Notes under the pieces: model-generated
The model's input: only the letters and a program-made list of their open reading frames with translations
Database searches by the model: none
Told to the model about the DNA's origin: nothing
Part shown: piece after piece, positions 1-6,520 of the stretch
Numbering within the stretch: position 1 is the first letter of the stretch
Layout: each line of letters starts with the position of its first letter
Origin: an uncultured Ruminococcus sp.
Lineage (GTDB): Bacteria > Bacillota > Clostridia > Oscillospirales > Acutalibacteraceae
NCBI GenBank assembly: GCA_945632055.1
Contig: CALZCU010000053.1
Location: forward strand, 1 to 6,520
Direction of reading: 5' to 3'
Length of the DNA stretch: 6,520 nt
Made by a program: the position numbers and the translations under genes

Positions 1-808
1 CAACACCTTCCTTGTGACATTCAATTACAGCAATATGAGCATAACGCTCGGCTGTGACGAGAACGGAACTGTTACGGGCGACGAGTCATATAACGAAATA
101 ACTCCTGAAAAGGGACAGCCGACGATAAAAAAGGTTAAGACTGCAGGTAAAATAATTGATGTAACCTCAGGAAAAAAGGTTTCCGGCGTTACTCTTAATT
201 TCCGTGAGGGCAAAAATAATAAGGACGGCGATGTTGTTGCCTCTGAAACCGCCGACAGCGGAGAGTATTCTGTCGAGCTTGATCCCGGTGACTATACGGT
301 TGAGGTTATTGCTGAAGGATACAACAAGGAATATTTTGAATTATATGTTTCTGACAGCGGCACAGATATCGAACAGAACTTCAGTATATCTCCCAGCCTT
401 TCCTCAAATGAGATACGATTCGTGCTGGAATGGGGTGCAACACCGCAGGATCTGGATTCTTATCTTGACGGGGCTACCTCTGACGGAACACGAGTGGCGG
501 TCAGCTATTTCAATAAAAAGGTAGTAAAAAGCGGAAAAACAATAGCAGAGCTTGATTTAGATGATGTAAGCGGCTTCGGACCTGAAACTACAACGCTGTA
601 CAATACAGACGGAAAATATGAATACAAGGTTCATCGCTATTCGTTTGCAGGAGATTTAGCTTCATCGGGCGCTACGGTAAAAATATACACATCATCTTCA
701 TCAAATCCTATTGTAATAACTGTTCCAAACGATGTTGACAGTGAATGGTGGACAGTCTGTACGGTAGACAAAGGCGAAATAAAAAATATTAACGGAAAAG
801 TAAGTTAA
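1..808 (+). CDS. Carboxypeptidase-regulatory-like / DLD-module protein, 5' truncated by window
   Basis: The frame is open from the first complete codon (position 2) to TAA at 806-808. The GTG at 14 and ATG at 35 have no ribosome binding site, so the true start lies upstream and only the C-terminal ~268 residues are visible. Two modules can be seen. The first, about 146-394, has the pattern of a carboxypeptidase-regulatory-like (CarboxypepD_reg/Cna-B type) beta-sandwich: a GKIIDVTSGKKVSGVTL strand pair, then SGEYSVELDPGDYTVEV and an EGY turn. The second, about 407-790, opens with FVLEWGATPQDLDSYL and ends near WWTVCTVDKGEI; the W...DLD pattern recalls DUF2135/YfaP-like beta domains. No membrane segment or sortase signal is seen in the visible part. 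Such modules are common in extracellular proteins, so a secreted or surface role is plausible, but function is unknown. Its stop lies 1 nt before the FHA gene, placing it in the secretion operon. Confidence 0.82.
   Translation, partial: NTFLVTFNYSNMSITLGCDENGTVTGDESYNEITPEKGQPTIKKVKTAGKIIDVTSGKKVSGVTLNFREGKNNKDGDVVASETADSGEYSVELDPGDYTVEVIAEGYNKEYFELYVSDSGTDIEQNFSISPSLSSNEIRFVLEWGATPQDLDSYLDGATSDGTRVAVSYFNKKVVKSGKTIAELDLDDVSGFGPETTTLYNTDGKYEYKVHRYSFAGDLASSGATVKIYTSSSSNPIVITVPNDVDSEWWTVCTVDKGEIKNINGKVS
794..800 (+). promoter_or_regulatory. Weak ribosome binding site for the FHA gene
   Basis: GGAAAAG lies 9 nt before the ATG at 810, inside the last codons of the upstream gene. It is a poor Shine-Dalgarno match. 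Together with the 1-nt gap between stop and start, this suggests that the FHA gene is translated at least partly by coupling to the upstream gene. Confidence 0.45.
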
Positions 809-809
809 A

Positions 810-1349
810 ATGACGCTATTATTAATTCTGATAACAGTATTTGTTTCTGTTGTGATGATAATTCTTATTATTATTTCTCACATAAAGAAAACCGAGCGGC
901 AAAGGTATTATGCAGCGGCAGGGAATATTCTGAGGGAGGAATTTCTCAATTACGCATTGCAAAATACAATAAGTCCTGACAGCAGCGTTGCTGAGCCGAA
1001 GAGTGCGAAAATAATGCTGTATTTAAAGTCAAAAAGCACCGGAAAGAAAACCCGATTTGTTTTTGATCCGGAGAAGGATGTAAAAATAGGCAGAGATAAC
1101 AGTGAAAGCAACATCTTTATTAATGACATCAGTGTTTCTCAGAATCATTGCCGGGTATATTCAAAGGATAACAGAGTATATTTGCAGGATATGAACTCCG
1201 TCAACGGTACTTTTGTATCAAGAGGATTATTCAAAAAATATGCTCTGTTCGGGGGTAATCAGATTGAGCTGAGAACAGGGGACAAAATAATAATAGGCTC
1301 TGTCATTTTCAAGGTGCGCCTGTTTTATTATGACTTAACAACAATGTGA
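810..1349 (+). CDS. Membrane-anchored FHA domain protein
   Basis: A 179-residue protein. Residues 3-23 (LLILITVFVSVVMIILIIIS) form one hydrophobic helix followed by the basic stretch HIKKTERQR, so by the positive-inside rule the rest should be cytoplasmic. Residues ~30-65 look like a linker. Residues ~66-172 form an FHA domain with all the canonical phosphothreonine-binding signatures: G94-R95, S110-Q-N-H113 and N132-G133-T134. FHA domains bind phosphothreonine peptides. In mycobacterial and Gram-positive type VII systems they occur in the motor ATPase and accessory proteins. The gene starts 1 nt after the previous stop and ends 16 nt before the EssC-type gene, so it most likely works with that ATPase. 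A partner Ser/Thr kinase or phosphatase is not in the window. The short anchor-linker-FHA layout differs from EssB (pseudokinase) and EsaB (ubiquitin-like), so I do not assign it to a standard T7SSb subunit. Confidence 0.92.
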   Translation: MTLLLILITVFVSVVMIILIIISHIKKTERQRYYAAAGNILREEFLNYALQNTISPDSSVAEPKSAKIMLYLKSKSTGKKTRFVFDPEKDVKIGRDNSESNIFINDISVSQNHCRVYSKDNRVYLQDMNSVNGTFVSRGLFKKYALFGGNQIELRTGDKIIIGSVIFKVRLFYYDLTTM

Positions 1350-1365
1350 ATCCGGGGTTGGCAGA

Positions 1366-4300
1366 ATGGTTTTTATGATGTTTAAAACAAATGTTTTCAA
1401 GGAGGTAATTCTGCCTAACCTTGATAACACCGATTACAGAATTTTTATAGACAAAAAAATGTTTGATGTATATCAGAGCTTCTATCTTAAGTTTGAGGTA
1501 ATCAATCATAAGTGGAGATTGAACTCCGACAGAGATGTGTATCAGATTATTCATCACAAGCAGTCCCAGGATTTTGCAGAGCTGAACGGCGGAGAAATTT
1601 TCACGATAAAAACTAAAACAGGCGACATTATCAAGGGGATAACCTTTGATGATGAGATGTCGCTGATGCCGTTTAAAAAATATGACATTATACGCACAGA
1701 CAGGATAAGCATCGGCAAGGCTGAAGGAAATACTATTCAGTATGAATTTATGAATCTTGTTTCTATGAATCACTGTTCAATCGAGAGAGTGTCGGGCAGG
1801 CATATTCTGTATAACACAAGCAAAAACGGTGTTTTCGTCAACAACAGAAGAATAAACAGGAGTTATGAACTGAAATTCGGCGATATAATTGATATTTTCG
1901 GACTGAGAATTGTTTTTCTGAACGAGCTGATTGCCGTCGGTTCACGAGTGAAAAGCTTTTGCGTGTCAGCCCTGCTTAAGGAATACTGCGTTTGCTCAGC
2001 AGAGGGTTCTACTCAGCCGACAAAGCACATAGAACGGTATTTTAACCGTTCTCCGAGGATTTTTCCTTCTGTATGTACCGAGCAAATTGTAATTGAACCG
2101 CCCACAAACCCTCAGTTTTCCAAAAAGAAATCACTTCTGATGACAATAGGTCCGTCATTCACAATGGCAATACCTATGCTTATCGGCAGCGGACTTATGA
2201 TAGTCAGCTCAATGATGAGCGGCGGCTCAGCAAGTGCGTTTATGTTTACGGGTATGATTACTGCTTTAGGCTCTGCAATTATGGGCTCAGTCTGGGCGTT
2301 TATGAATATTCGCAATACAAGGAAAACAGATATTGAGGATGAAACTCAGCGTTTCAATGTCTATGGCAATTATTTACTTGATATTGCCGAGTACATAAAG
2401 GAAAAGTACAGACAGAATACCGACGCATTATACACATTGTATCCTTCTCCATCACAATGCTGCAGGTATAACGAAATGTCGCCCGAACTGTGGAACAGGA
2501 ATTTTTCACACAGCGATTTTCTGTTTTACAGACTCGGAACAGGCGATATTGATTTTCAGGTTGATATTCAGATTCCAAAAGAAAAATTCTCTATGCAATT
2601 TGATAATCTGAGAGATAAGCCGTCGATGATATATGAGAATTTCAAAACATTGAGAAATGTTCCTGTAGGTCTTGATTTCTCGAAAAACAATATATACGGA
2701 ATTGCAGGCGGTGAGCGTAAGCGTGGTGTGTATGATATAGTGAATAATATTATCACTCAGATTGCCGCTACCACAAGCTATACCGATGTAAAAATTGCGT
2801 TTTGTTTTGATGCGAAAAAATACGATGCTTCAAGGTGGAGCTATATAAAATGGCTGCCTCACTGCTGGTCTGAAAACAGGAAAACAAGATATTATGCAAC
2901 TGACAGACAGGAATCCGCCGATGTCTTTTTTGAGCTTTCAAATGTTATCAGGCAGCGTGCGGAGGGTGATGGTAATTCTTTTGAAAAAAGGGTATTCAGA
3001 CCTCACTATTTTCTTTTTGTGTCGGACGCTTCGTTTCTTGACGGCGAGATTATCGGAAAATATGTTTACGATACACACAGGGATTACGGTCTGACTACCT
3101 TTATTATGACTGATTACTATCAGAATCTGCCGAATATCTGCGAAAACATAATACAGAATGATGAAAAATTCTGCGGCTGCTACAATGCGCTCAACAGTAC
3201 GCAGAAGTCAATTGAAATAAAATTTGATAAGGCTTCAATAAGCTTGCTTGAGAGCTTTGCCAAACGGCTTTCTAACATTACGGTCAAGGAAAATGAGGAC
3301 GATTCAAGCATTGTTTCCTCTCTGGACTTTTTTGAAATGTACGGTGCACATAAGCTTGAGGATTTCCGTATAGCAGAGCAGTGGCGAAAAAATCGGACAT
3401 ACAATTCAATGCGTGCGCTGATTGGCAAAAAGGTCGGCGGAGCTGACTGCTATCTTGATATTCACGAAAAATACCACGGACCTCACGGACTTGTTGCAGG
3501 TACAACAGGCTCGGGAAAGAGTGAGCTTGTGCAGACATATATGCTCTCTCTTGCACTCAATTACAGCCCAGACGATGTAGCCTTTTTTGTCATCGACTTC
3601 AAGGGCGGCGGTATGGCAAATCTGTTTTCCGGATTGCCCCATATGGCTGGTCAGATTTCAAACCTTTCGGGAAATCAGATAAGCCGTGCAATGATTTCCA
3701 TCAAGAGCGAAAATATGAGAAGACAGAAGATTTTTGGTGAATTTGGCGTCAATAATATTAACAACTACACAAGACTTTACAAGAGCGGAGAAGCTCCCCT
3801 GCCGATTCCGCACCTGCTGATTGTCATTGACGAATTTGCCGAGCTGAAAAAGGAAGAGCCTGAGTTTATGAGGGAGCTTATAAGCGTGGCTCAGGTAGGC
3901 AGAAGTCTCGGCGTTCACCTTATCCTTGCTACCCAGAAGCCGAGCGGAACCGTTGATGACAATATATGGTCAAACTCAAAATTCAGACTCTGTCTGCGTG
4001 TTCAGGACAGGCAGGACAGTAACGATATGCTTCACAAGCCGGACGCCGCATATATCACGCAGGCAGGAAGGTGCTATCTTCAGGTCGGCAATGATGAAAT
4101 CTACGAGCTGTTTCAGTCGGGCTGGAGCGGAGCTGTTTATGATAACAATGCCGAAGGCGGCAACGGCGACATTGCCACGATGATTACCACAACAGGCAAG
4201 GAGGCGCTTGTAGGCAGTCACACAAAAATAAAGCGCAGGGAGAAGGAAAGGTTTCTCTGGTTCAGCTTTTTGTATGGCGAGGCTGTCAGGCTTTTATCGG

Positions 4301-6309
4301 ATACTGACGACAAAGAATTCATAACAAAACAGCTTGTAAGTATAGCCCGAAAAAACAACTATATTATAGGTAGCAACAGCTCGGAAATTCAGGCTATAAG
4401 GAATTTTGTAGGGCTGATTCCCGAAAGCAATATGCCTGCGGAAGAGGCGGTAAAGTATATAATCTCAAAAGCATCGGGTTCAAATATAAGACTTCCCGAG
4501 CCAAAGGATAAAACACAGCTTGAGGTTTTGGTTGACTATATAGGTGAAATCGCAAGGAAGGAGCATTACACGCATAAGGCTCAGCTCTGGATGCCTCTGC
4601 TCAAGAGAGAAATTATACTTGATGAGATTTGCGATAAAGCAGAGCAGTATGACGGACACAGCTGGAAAGGCCATGAAAAATGGACGCTCAAGGTGGCTGT
4701 CGGTATGTATGACGATCCTCAGAATCAGGAGCAGCTGCCATTTACAGTCGATTTTGCAGAGGGAGGACATCTGGCAGTTTGCGGTGCTGTTGTAAGCGGA
4801 AAAAGCACATTTTTGCAGACTCTTATCTGTGCGCTTGCACTGAAGTATTCTCCTGAAGAGGTGAACTTTTATATACTTGATTACAGCAGCGGGATGCTTG
4901 CGTCATTTGGCAGTCTTCCGCACACAGGCGGTGTAATCAGAGAAAATGACCTTGACAAGGCAGGAAAATTCTTTAATATGATTTCTTCAATAATTGAAGA
5001 GAGAAAAAGATTGTTTAACGGAGGAAACTATAGTCAGTATGTCAAGGCTAACGGAATAACCGTTCCTTCAATTATCATTGTCATTGATAATTTTGCAGGC
5101 TTTAAAGAGAAAACAGAAAATAAATATGAGGATATGCTTATTTATCTTGCAAGAGAGGGTGTGGGATTCGGAATTTTCCTTGCAATTACCTCGGCAGGAT
5201 TCGGTATGGCTGAAATACCAAATCGGGTAGGAGATAATATAAGGACGGTTGTCAGTCTTGAAATGAGCGATAAATTCAAGTATATGGATGTTCTCAGGAC
5301 AACACACATTGAGGTGCTCCCTGAATCGGGGGTAAAGGGAAGAGGCATAGGCTATGTCGAAAACCGTATTCTTGAATTTCAGACTGCTCTGGCGTTTAAA
5401 GCAGAGGATGATTACAAACGAAACGGAATGATAGAAAAGCTTTGTAACGAAATGGACTCGGCTTTTTCCGGCAGGCGAGCAAAGATTATTCCGCATATTC
5501 CGGAAAATCCACAATACAGCGATTTGCTGCAGCTTGATGAATATGCAGAAGCCTGTGCTGATGCTGCAAGGCTTCCTTACGCATACAGATTTGAGGACGC
5601 ATCTGTTTACAGTGTTAATCTTGCATCAACCTACTGCTATACTGTCTCCGGTAAAAAGCGAACAGGCAAAACAAATGTGATAAGACTGCTTATGCAGGCT
5701 TCGCTGTGCAAAAACGCACGCAGAATTGTTATCGAAAAGAGCTCAGGTGAGCTTAGGAATTTTGCTTCAGAAGGAAAATTTGAATATATATCCGATGACA
5801 TCGGCGTACTGAACTATTTTCAGAGCATTACAGGAGATTTTGTGATGCGTAATAAGCAGAAAAAAGCACTTGAGGAGCAGGGCTTGAGCGACAGAGAAAT
5901 ATATGAGAAGATGCAGAGCTTTGACCCGATATTTATTTTTATTGCTGATTTGGGTAAATTTATAAATACTGTTTATCACCCCGATGACGGTGTCGGCAAT
6001 CTGAGCGGATTTTTTGAAAATATATTTGAAAAGGGATACCTGCACAATATTTTCTTTTTTGCCTGCTTTAACACCGACGAAGCGTCAAGCGTTGCAGGTT
6101 TAAGAGCCTTTAATCTGTTTACCTCATATAAGACAGGAGTTCATCTTGGCGGCAATGTTTCGTCACAAAGAATTTTCAGCTTTCAAAATATTCACTATTC
6201 ACAGCTTTCAAAATCGTCAAGAAGAGGAGAGGGACTTGTGCCGTCTGCCGATGACGAGTCTGAAGCAGAAAAAATAATAATTCCTCTTATCGGAGGAAAG
6301 GTATTATGA
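1366..6309 (+). CDS. essC: Type VII secretion EssC-type FtsK/SpoIIIE ATPase
   Basis: Membrane motor and substrate receptor of T7SSb, 1647 residues; EssC/YukB proteins are usually nearer 1450-1500. Domain order: a poorly conserved FHA-like region (~8-100); a second FHA domain (~106-190) with G117-K118, S133-M-N-H136 and N154-G155; two membrane helices (~257-283 and ~291-315); a degenerate ATPase-like domain D0 (~330-690) with GGERKRG (448-454) where a P-loop would be and a Walker-B-like FLFVSD554; D1 with Walker A GTTGSGKS (712-719) and Walker B LLIVIDE (D822, E823); D2 with Walker A GAVVSGKS (1140-1147) and IIIVIDN (D1241, N1242); D3 with Walker A GKKRTGKT (1429-1436) and FIFIADL (D1528). Only D1 keeps the catalytic Glu, as is typical of EssC/EccC motors. 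ATG 1366 is chosen because GGGG at 1354-1357 gives a possible weak RBS with 8 nt spacing; ATGs at 1375 and 1378 are alternatives. DNA-pumping FtsK/SpoIIIE is excluded by the FHA domains, multiple ATPase modules and absence of a gamma domain. Confidence 0.95.
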   Translation: MVFMMFKTNVFKEVILPNLDNTDYRIFIDKKMFDVYQSFYLKFEVINHKWRLNSDRDVYQIIHHKQSQDFAELNGGEIFTIKTKTGDIIKGITFDDEMSLMPFKKYDIIRTDRISIGKAEGNTIQYEFMNLVSMNHCSIERVSGRHILYNTSKNGVFVNNRRINRSYELKFGDIIDIFGLRIVFLNELIAVGSRVKSFCVSALLKEYCVCSAEGSTQPTKHIERYFNRSPRIFPSVCTEQIVIEPPTNPQFSKKKSLLMTIGPSFTMAIPMLIGSGLMIVSSMMSGGSASAFMFTGMITALGSAIMGSVWAFMNIRNTRKTDIEDETQRFNVYGNYLLDIAEYIKEKYRQNTDALYTLYPSPSQCCRYNEMSPELWNRNFSHSDFLFYRLGTGDIDFQVDIQIPKEKFSMQFDNLRDKPSMIYENFKTLRNVPVGLDFSKNNIYGIAGGERKRGVYDIVNNIITQIAATTSYTDVKIAFCFDAKKYDASRWSYIKWLPHCWSENRKTRYYATDRQESADVFFELSNVIRQRAEGDGNSFEKRVFRPHYFLFVSDASFLDGEIIGKYVYDTHRDYGLTTFIMTDYYQNLPNICENIIQNDEKFCGCYNALNSTQKSIEIKFDKASISLLESFAKRLSNITVKENEDDSSIVSSLDFFEMYGAHKLEDFRIAEQWRKNRTYNSMRALIGKKVGGADCYLDIHEKYHGPHGLVAGTTGSGKSELVQTYMLSLALNYSPDDVAFFVIDFKGGGMANLFSGLPHMAGQISNLSGNQISRAMISIKSENMRRQKIFGEFGVNNINNYTRLYKSGEAPLPIPHLLIVIDEFAELKKEEPEFMRELISVAQVGRSLGVHLILATQKPSGTVDDNIWSNSKFRLCLRVQDRQDSNDMLHKPDAAYITQAGRCYLQVGNDEIYELFQSGWSGAVYDNNAEGGNGDIATMITTTGKEALVGSHTKIKRREKERFLWFSFLYGEAVRLLSDTDDKEFITKQLVSIARKNNYIIGSNSSEIQAIRNFVGLIPESNMPAEEAVKYIISKASGSNIRLPEPKDKTQLEVLVDYIGEIARKEHYTHKAQLWMPLLKREIILDEICDKAEQYDGHSWKGHEKWTLKVAVGMYDDPQNQEQLPFTVDFAEGGHLAVCGAVVSGKSTFLQTLICALALKYSPEEVNFYILDYSSGMLASFGSLPHTGGVIRENDLDKAGKFFNMISSIIEERKRLFNGGNYSQYVKANGITVPSIIIVIDNFAGFKEKTENKYEDMLIYLAREGVGFGIFLAITSAGFGMAEIPNRVGDNIRTVVSLEMSDKFKYMDVLRTTHIEVLPESGVKGRGIGYVENRILEFQTALAFKAEDDYKRNGMIEKLCNEMDSAFSGRRAKIIPHIPENPQYSDLLQLDEYAEACADAARLPYAYRFEDASVYSVNLASTYCYTVSGKKRTGKTNVIRLLMQASLCKNARRIVIEKSSGELRNFASEGKFEYISDDIGVLNYFQSITGDFVMRNKQKKALEEQGLSDREIYEKMQSFDPIFIFIADLGKFINTVYHPDDGVGNLSGFFENIFEKGYLHNIFFFACFNTDEASSVAGLRAFNLFTSYKTGVHLGGNVSSQRIFSFQNIHYSQLSKSSRRGEGLVPSADDESEAEKIIIPLIGGKVL
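6292..6296 (+). promoter_or_regulatory. Strong ribosome binding site for the downstream gene
   Basis: GGAGG within the last codons of the EssC-type gene lies 9 nt before the ATG at 6306. This decides the start of the fourth gene, whose ATG overlaps the upstream TGA in an ATGA arrangement. It is the clearest start-linked Shine-Dalgarno site in the window. Confidence 0.85.
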
Positions 6310-6520
6310 TATCAGTGCTTTTATACTCGCACGAAAAAAGAGAGCTTTCCGTTTTCGGCAGGCTGGGCAGAGAAATTGTCGGCAGATTGAGTGATGATGA
6401 CTGGGATTTTCTCAGCTACGATGATAAAAGGCTTGTTTTGGATTTATTGAAAAGCAATCCCATAATTGATATGTCCTGTGTTGATATTACCGTTGAAAAC
6501 GGAGTTGAAATGGCCGAAAG
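6306..6520 (+). CDS. Receiver-like (pseudo-receiver?) protein, 3' truncated by window
   Basis: The first 71 codons are visible and remain open to the window end. The start is well supported by GGAGG 9 nt upstream and the 4-nt ATGA overlap with the EssC-type gene. The N-terminus follows the layout of a response-regulator receiver domain of the LytTR/AgrA type: a first strand MISVLLYSHEKREL, a helix around residues 14-28, a second strand and helix (DFLSYDDKRLVLDLL), then MSCVDITVENGVEMAE, which resembles the phosphoacceptor strand and following loop (DIxMPxMNGIELA). The acidic pocket that is normally DD(E/D) appears as S8-H9-E10, and the loop after the candidate phosphoacceptor D60 is about two residues short with no Met-Pro. 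If the resemblance is real, it is a degenerate receiver that probably cannot be phosphorylated normally. A C-terminal output domain (LytTR DNA-binding would be one candidate) would lie outside the window. That there is a gene here is near certain; its family is tentative. Confidence 0.8.
   Translation, partial: MISVLLYSHEKRELSVFGRLGREIVGRLSDDDWDFLSYDDKRLVLDLLKSNPIIDMSCVDITVENGVEMAE

Noticed and set aside
204..524. Forward +1-frame open frame of 106 codons inside the first gene
   Set aside because: It overlaps the carboxypeptidase-regulatory-like module, which is convincing in the other frame. The alternative translation has no domain-like pattern.
1354..1365. Possible regulatory site or terminator in the 16-nt gap before the EssC-type gene
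   Set aside because: The gap is too short for a promoter or terminator, and I see no inverted repeat with a T-run. Only a weak G-rich ribosome-binding-like stretch is present.
1309..1773. Reverse-strand open frame of 154 codons spanning the FHA/EssC junction
   Set aside because: It lies antisense to two well-supported genes. Its translation shows no recognisable domain, so it is a shadow of the forward coding frame.
5068..5514. Reverse-strand open frame of 148 codons
   Set aside because: It is wholly antisense to the D2 and post-D2 region of the EssC-type gene, with low-complexity Cys/Phe/Ile-rich content and no domain signature.
3421..6309. Interpretation as a DNA translocase (FtsK/SpoIIIE) or a conjugative-element coupling protein
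   Set aside because: Multiple tandem ATPase modules in one chain, N-terminal FHA domains, a two-helix hairpin and an FHA-protein neighbour fit EssC. There is no gamma winged-helix domain and no relaxase or integrase gene nearby.

Overview
The window is a tightly packed stretch of four same-strand genes, two of them cut by the window edges. It looks like part of a type VII secretion (T7SSb, Ess/Yuk-type) locus from a moderately AT-rich Gram-positive anaerobe. The divergent EssC-type ATPase and the overall codon and protein style suggest Clostridia, plausibly the Ruminococcus/Oscillospiraceae group. This taxonomic reading is inference; no marker gene is present.

Layout: (1) positions 1-808, the 3' part of a protein with a carboxypeptidase-regulatory-like beta-sandwich followed by a second beta-rich module with a DLD motif; (2) 810-1349, a small membrane-anchored FHA (phosphothreonine-binding) protein; (3) 1366-6309, a 1647-residue EssC-type secretion motor with N-terminal FHA-like domains, a two-helix membrane hairpin, one degenerate and three recognisable FtsK/SpoIIIE-type ATPase domains; (4) 6306 to the window end, the start of a protein that resembles a degenerate response-regulator receiver domain. 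Junctions are 1 nt, 16 nt and a 4-nt ATGA overlap, so the genes are almost certainly one transcript. No non-coding stretch exceeds 16 bases, and I see no promoter, terminator, RNA gene, repeat, CRISPR or mobile element.

Working model (inference): EssC is the membrane motor that recognises and drives export of WXG100/LXG-type substrates. The anchored FHA protein and the FHA region of EssC would sit together at the inner face of the membrane, where they could read or mimic Thr phosphorylation. The receiver-like protein may be a regulator or adaptor. The first gene may encode a secreted or surface component. The usual T7SSb partners (WXG100 protein, EsaA, EssA, EssB, EsaB) are not in this window, so this is either one part of a larger locus or a variant system with a different accessory set.
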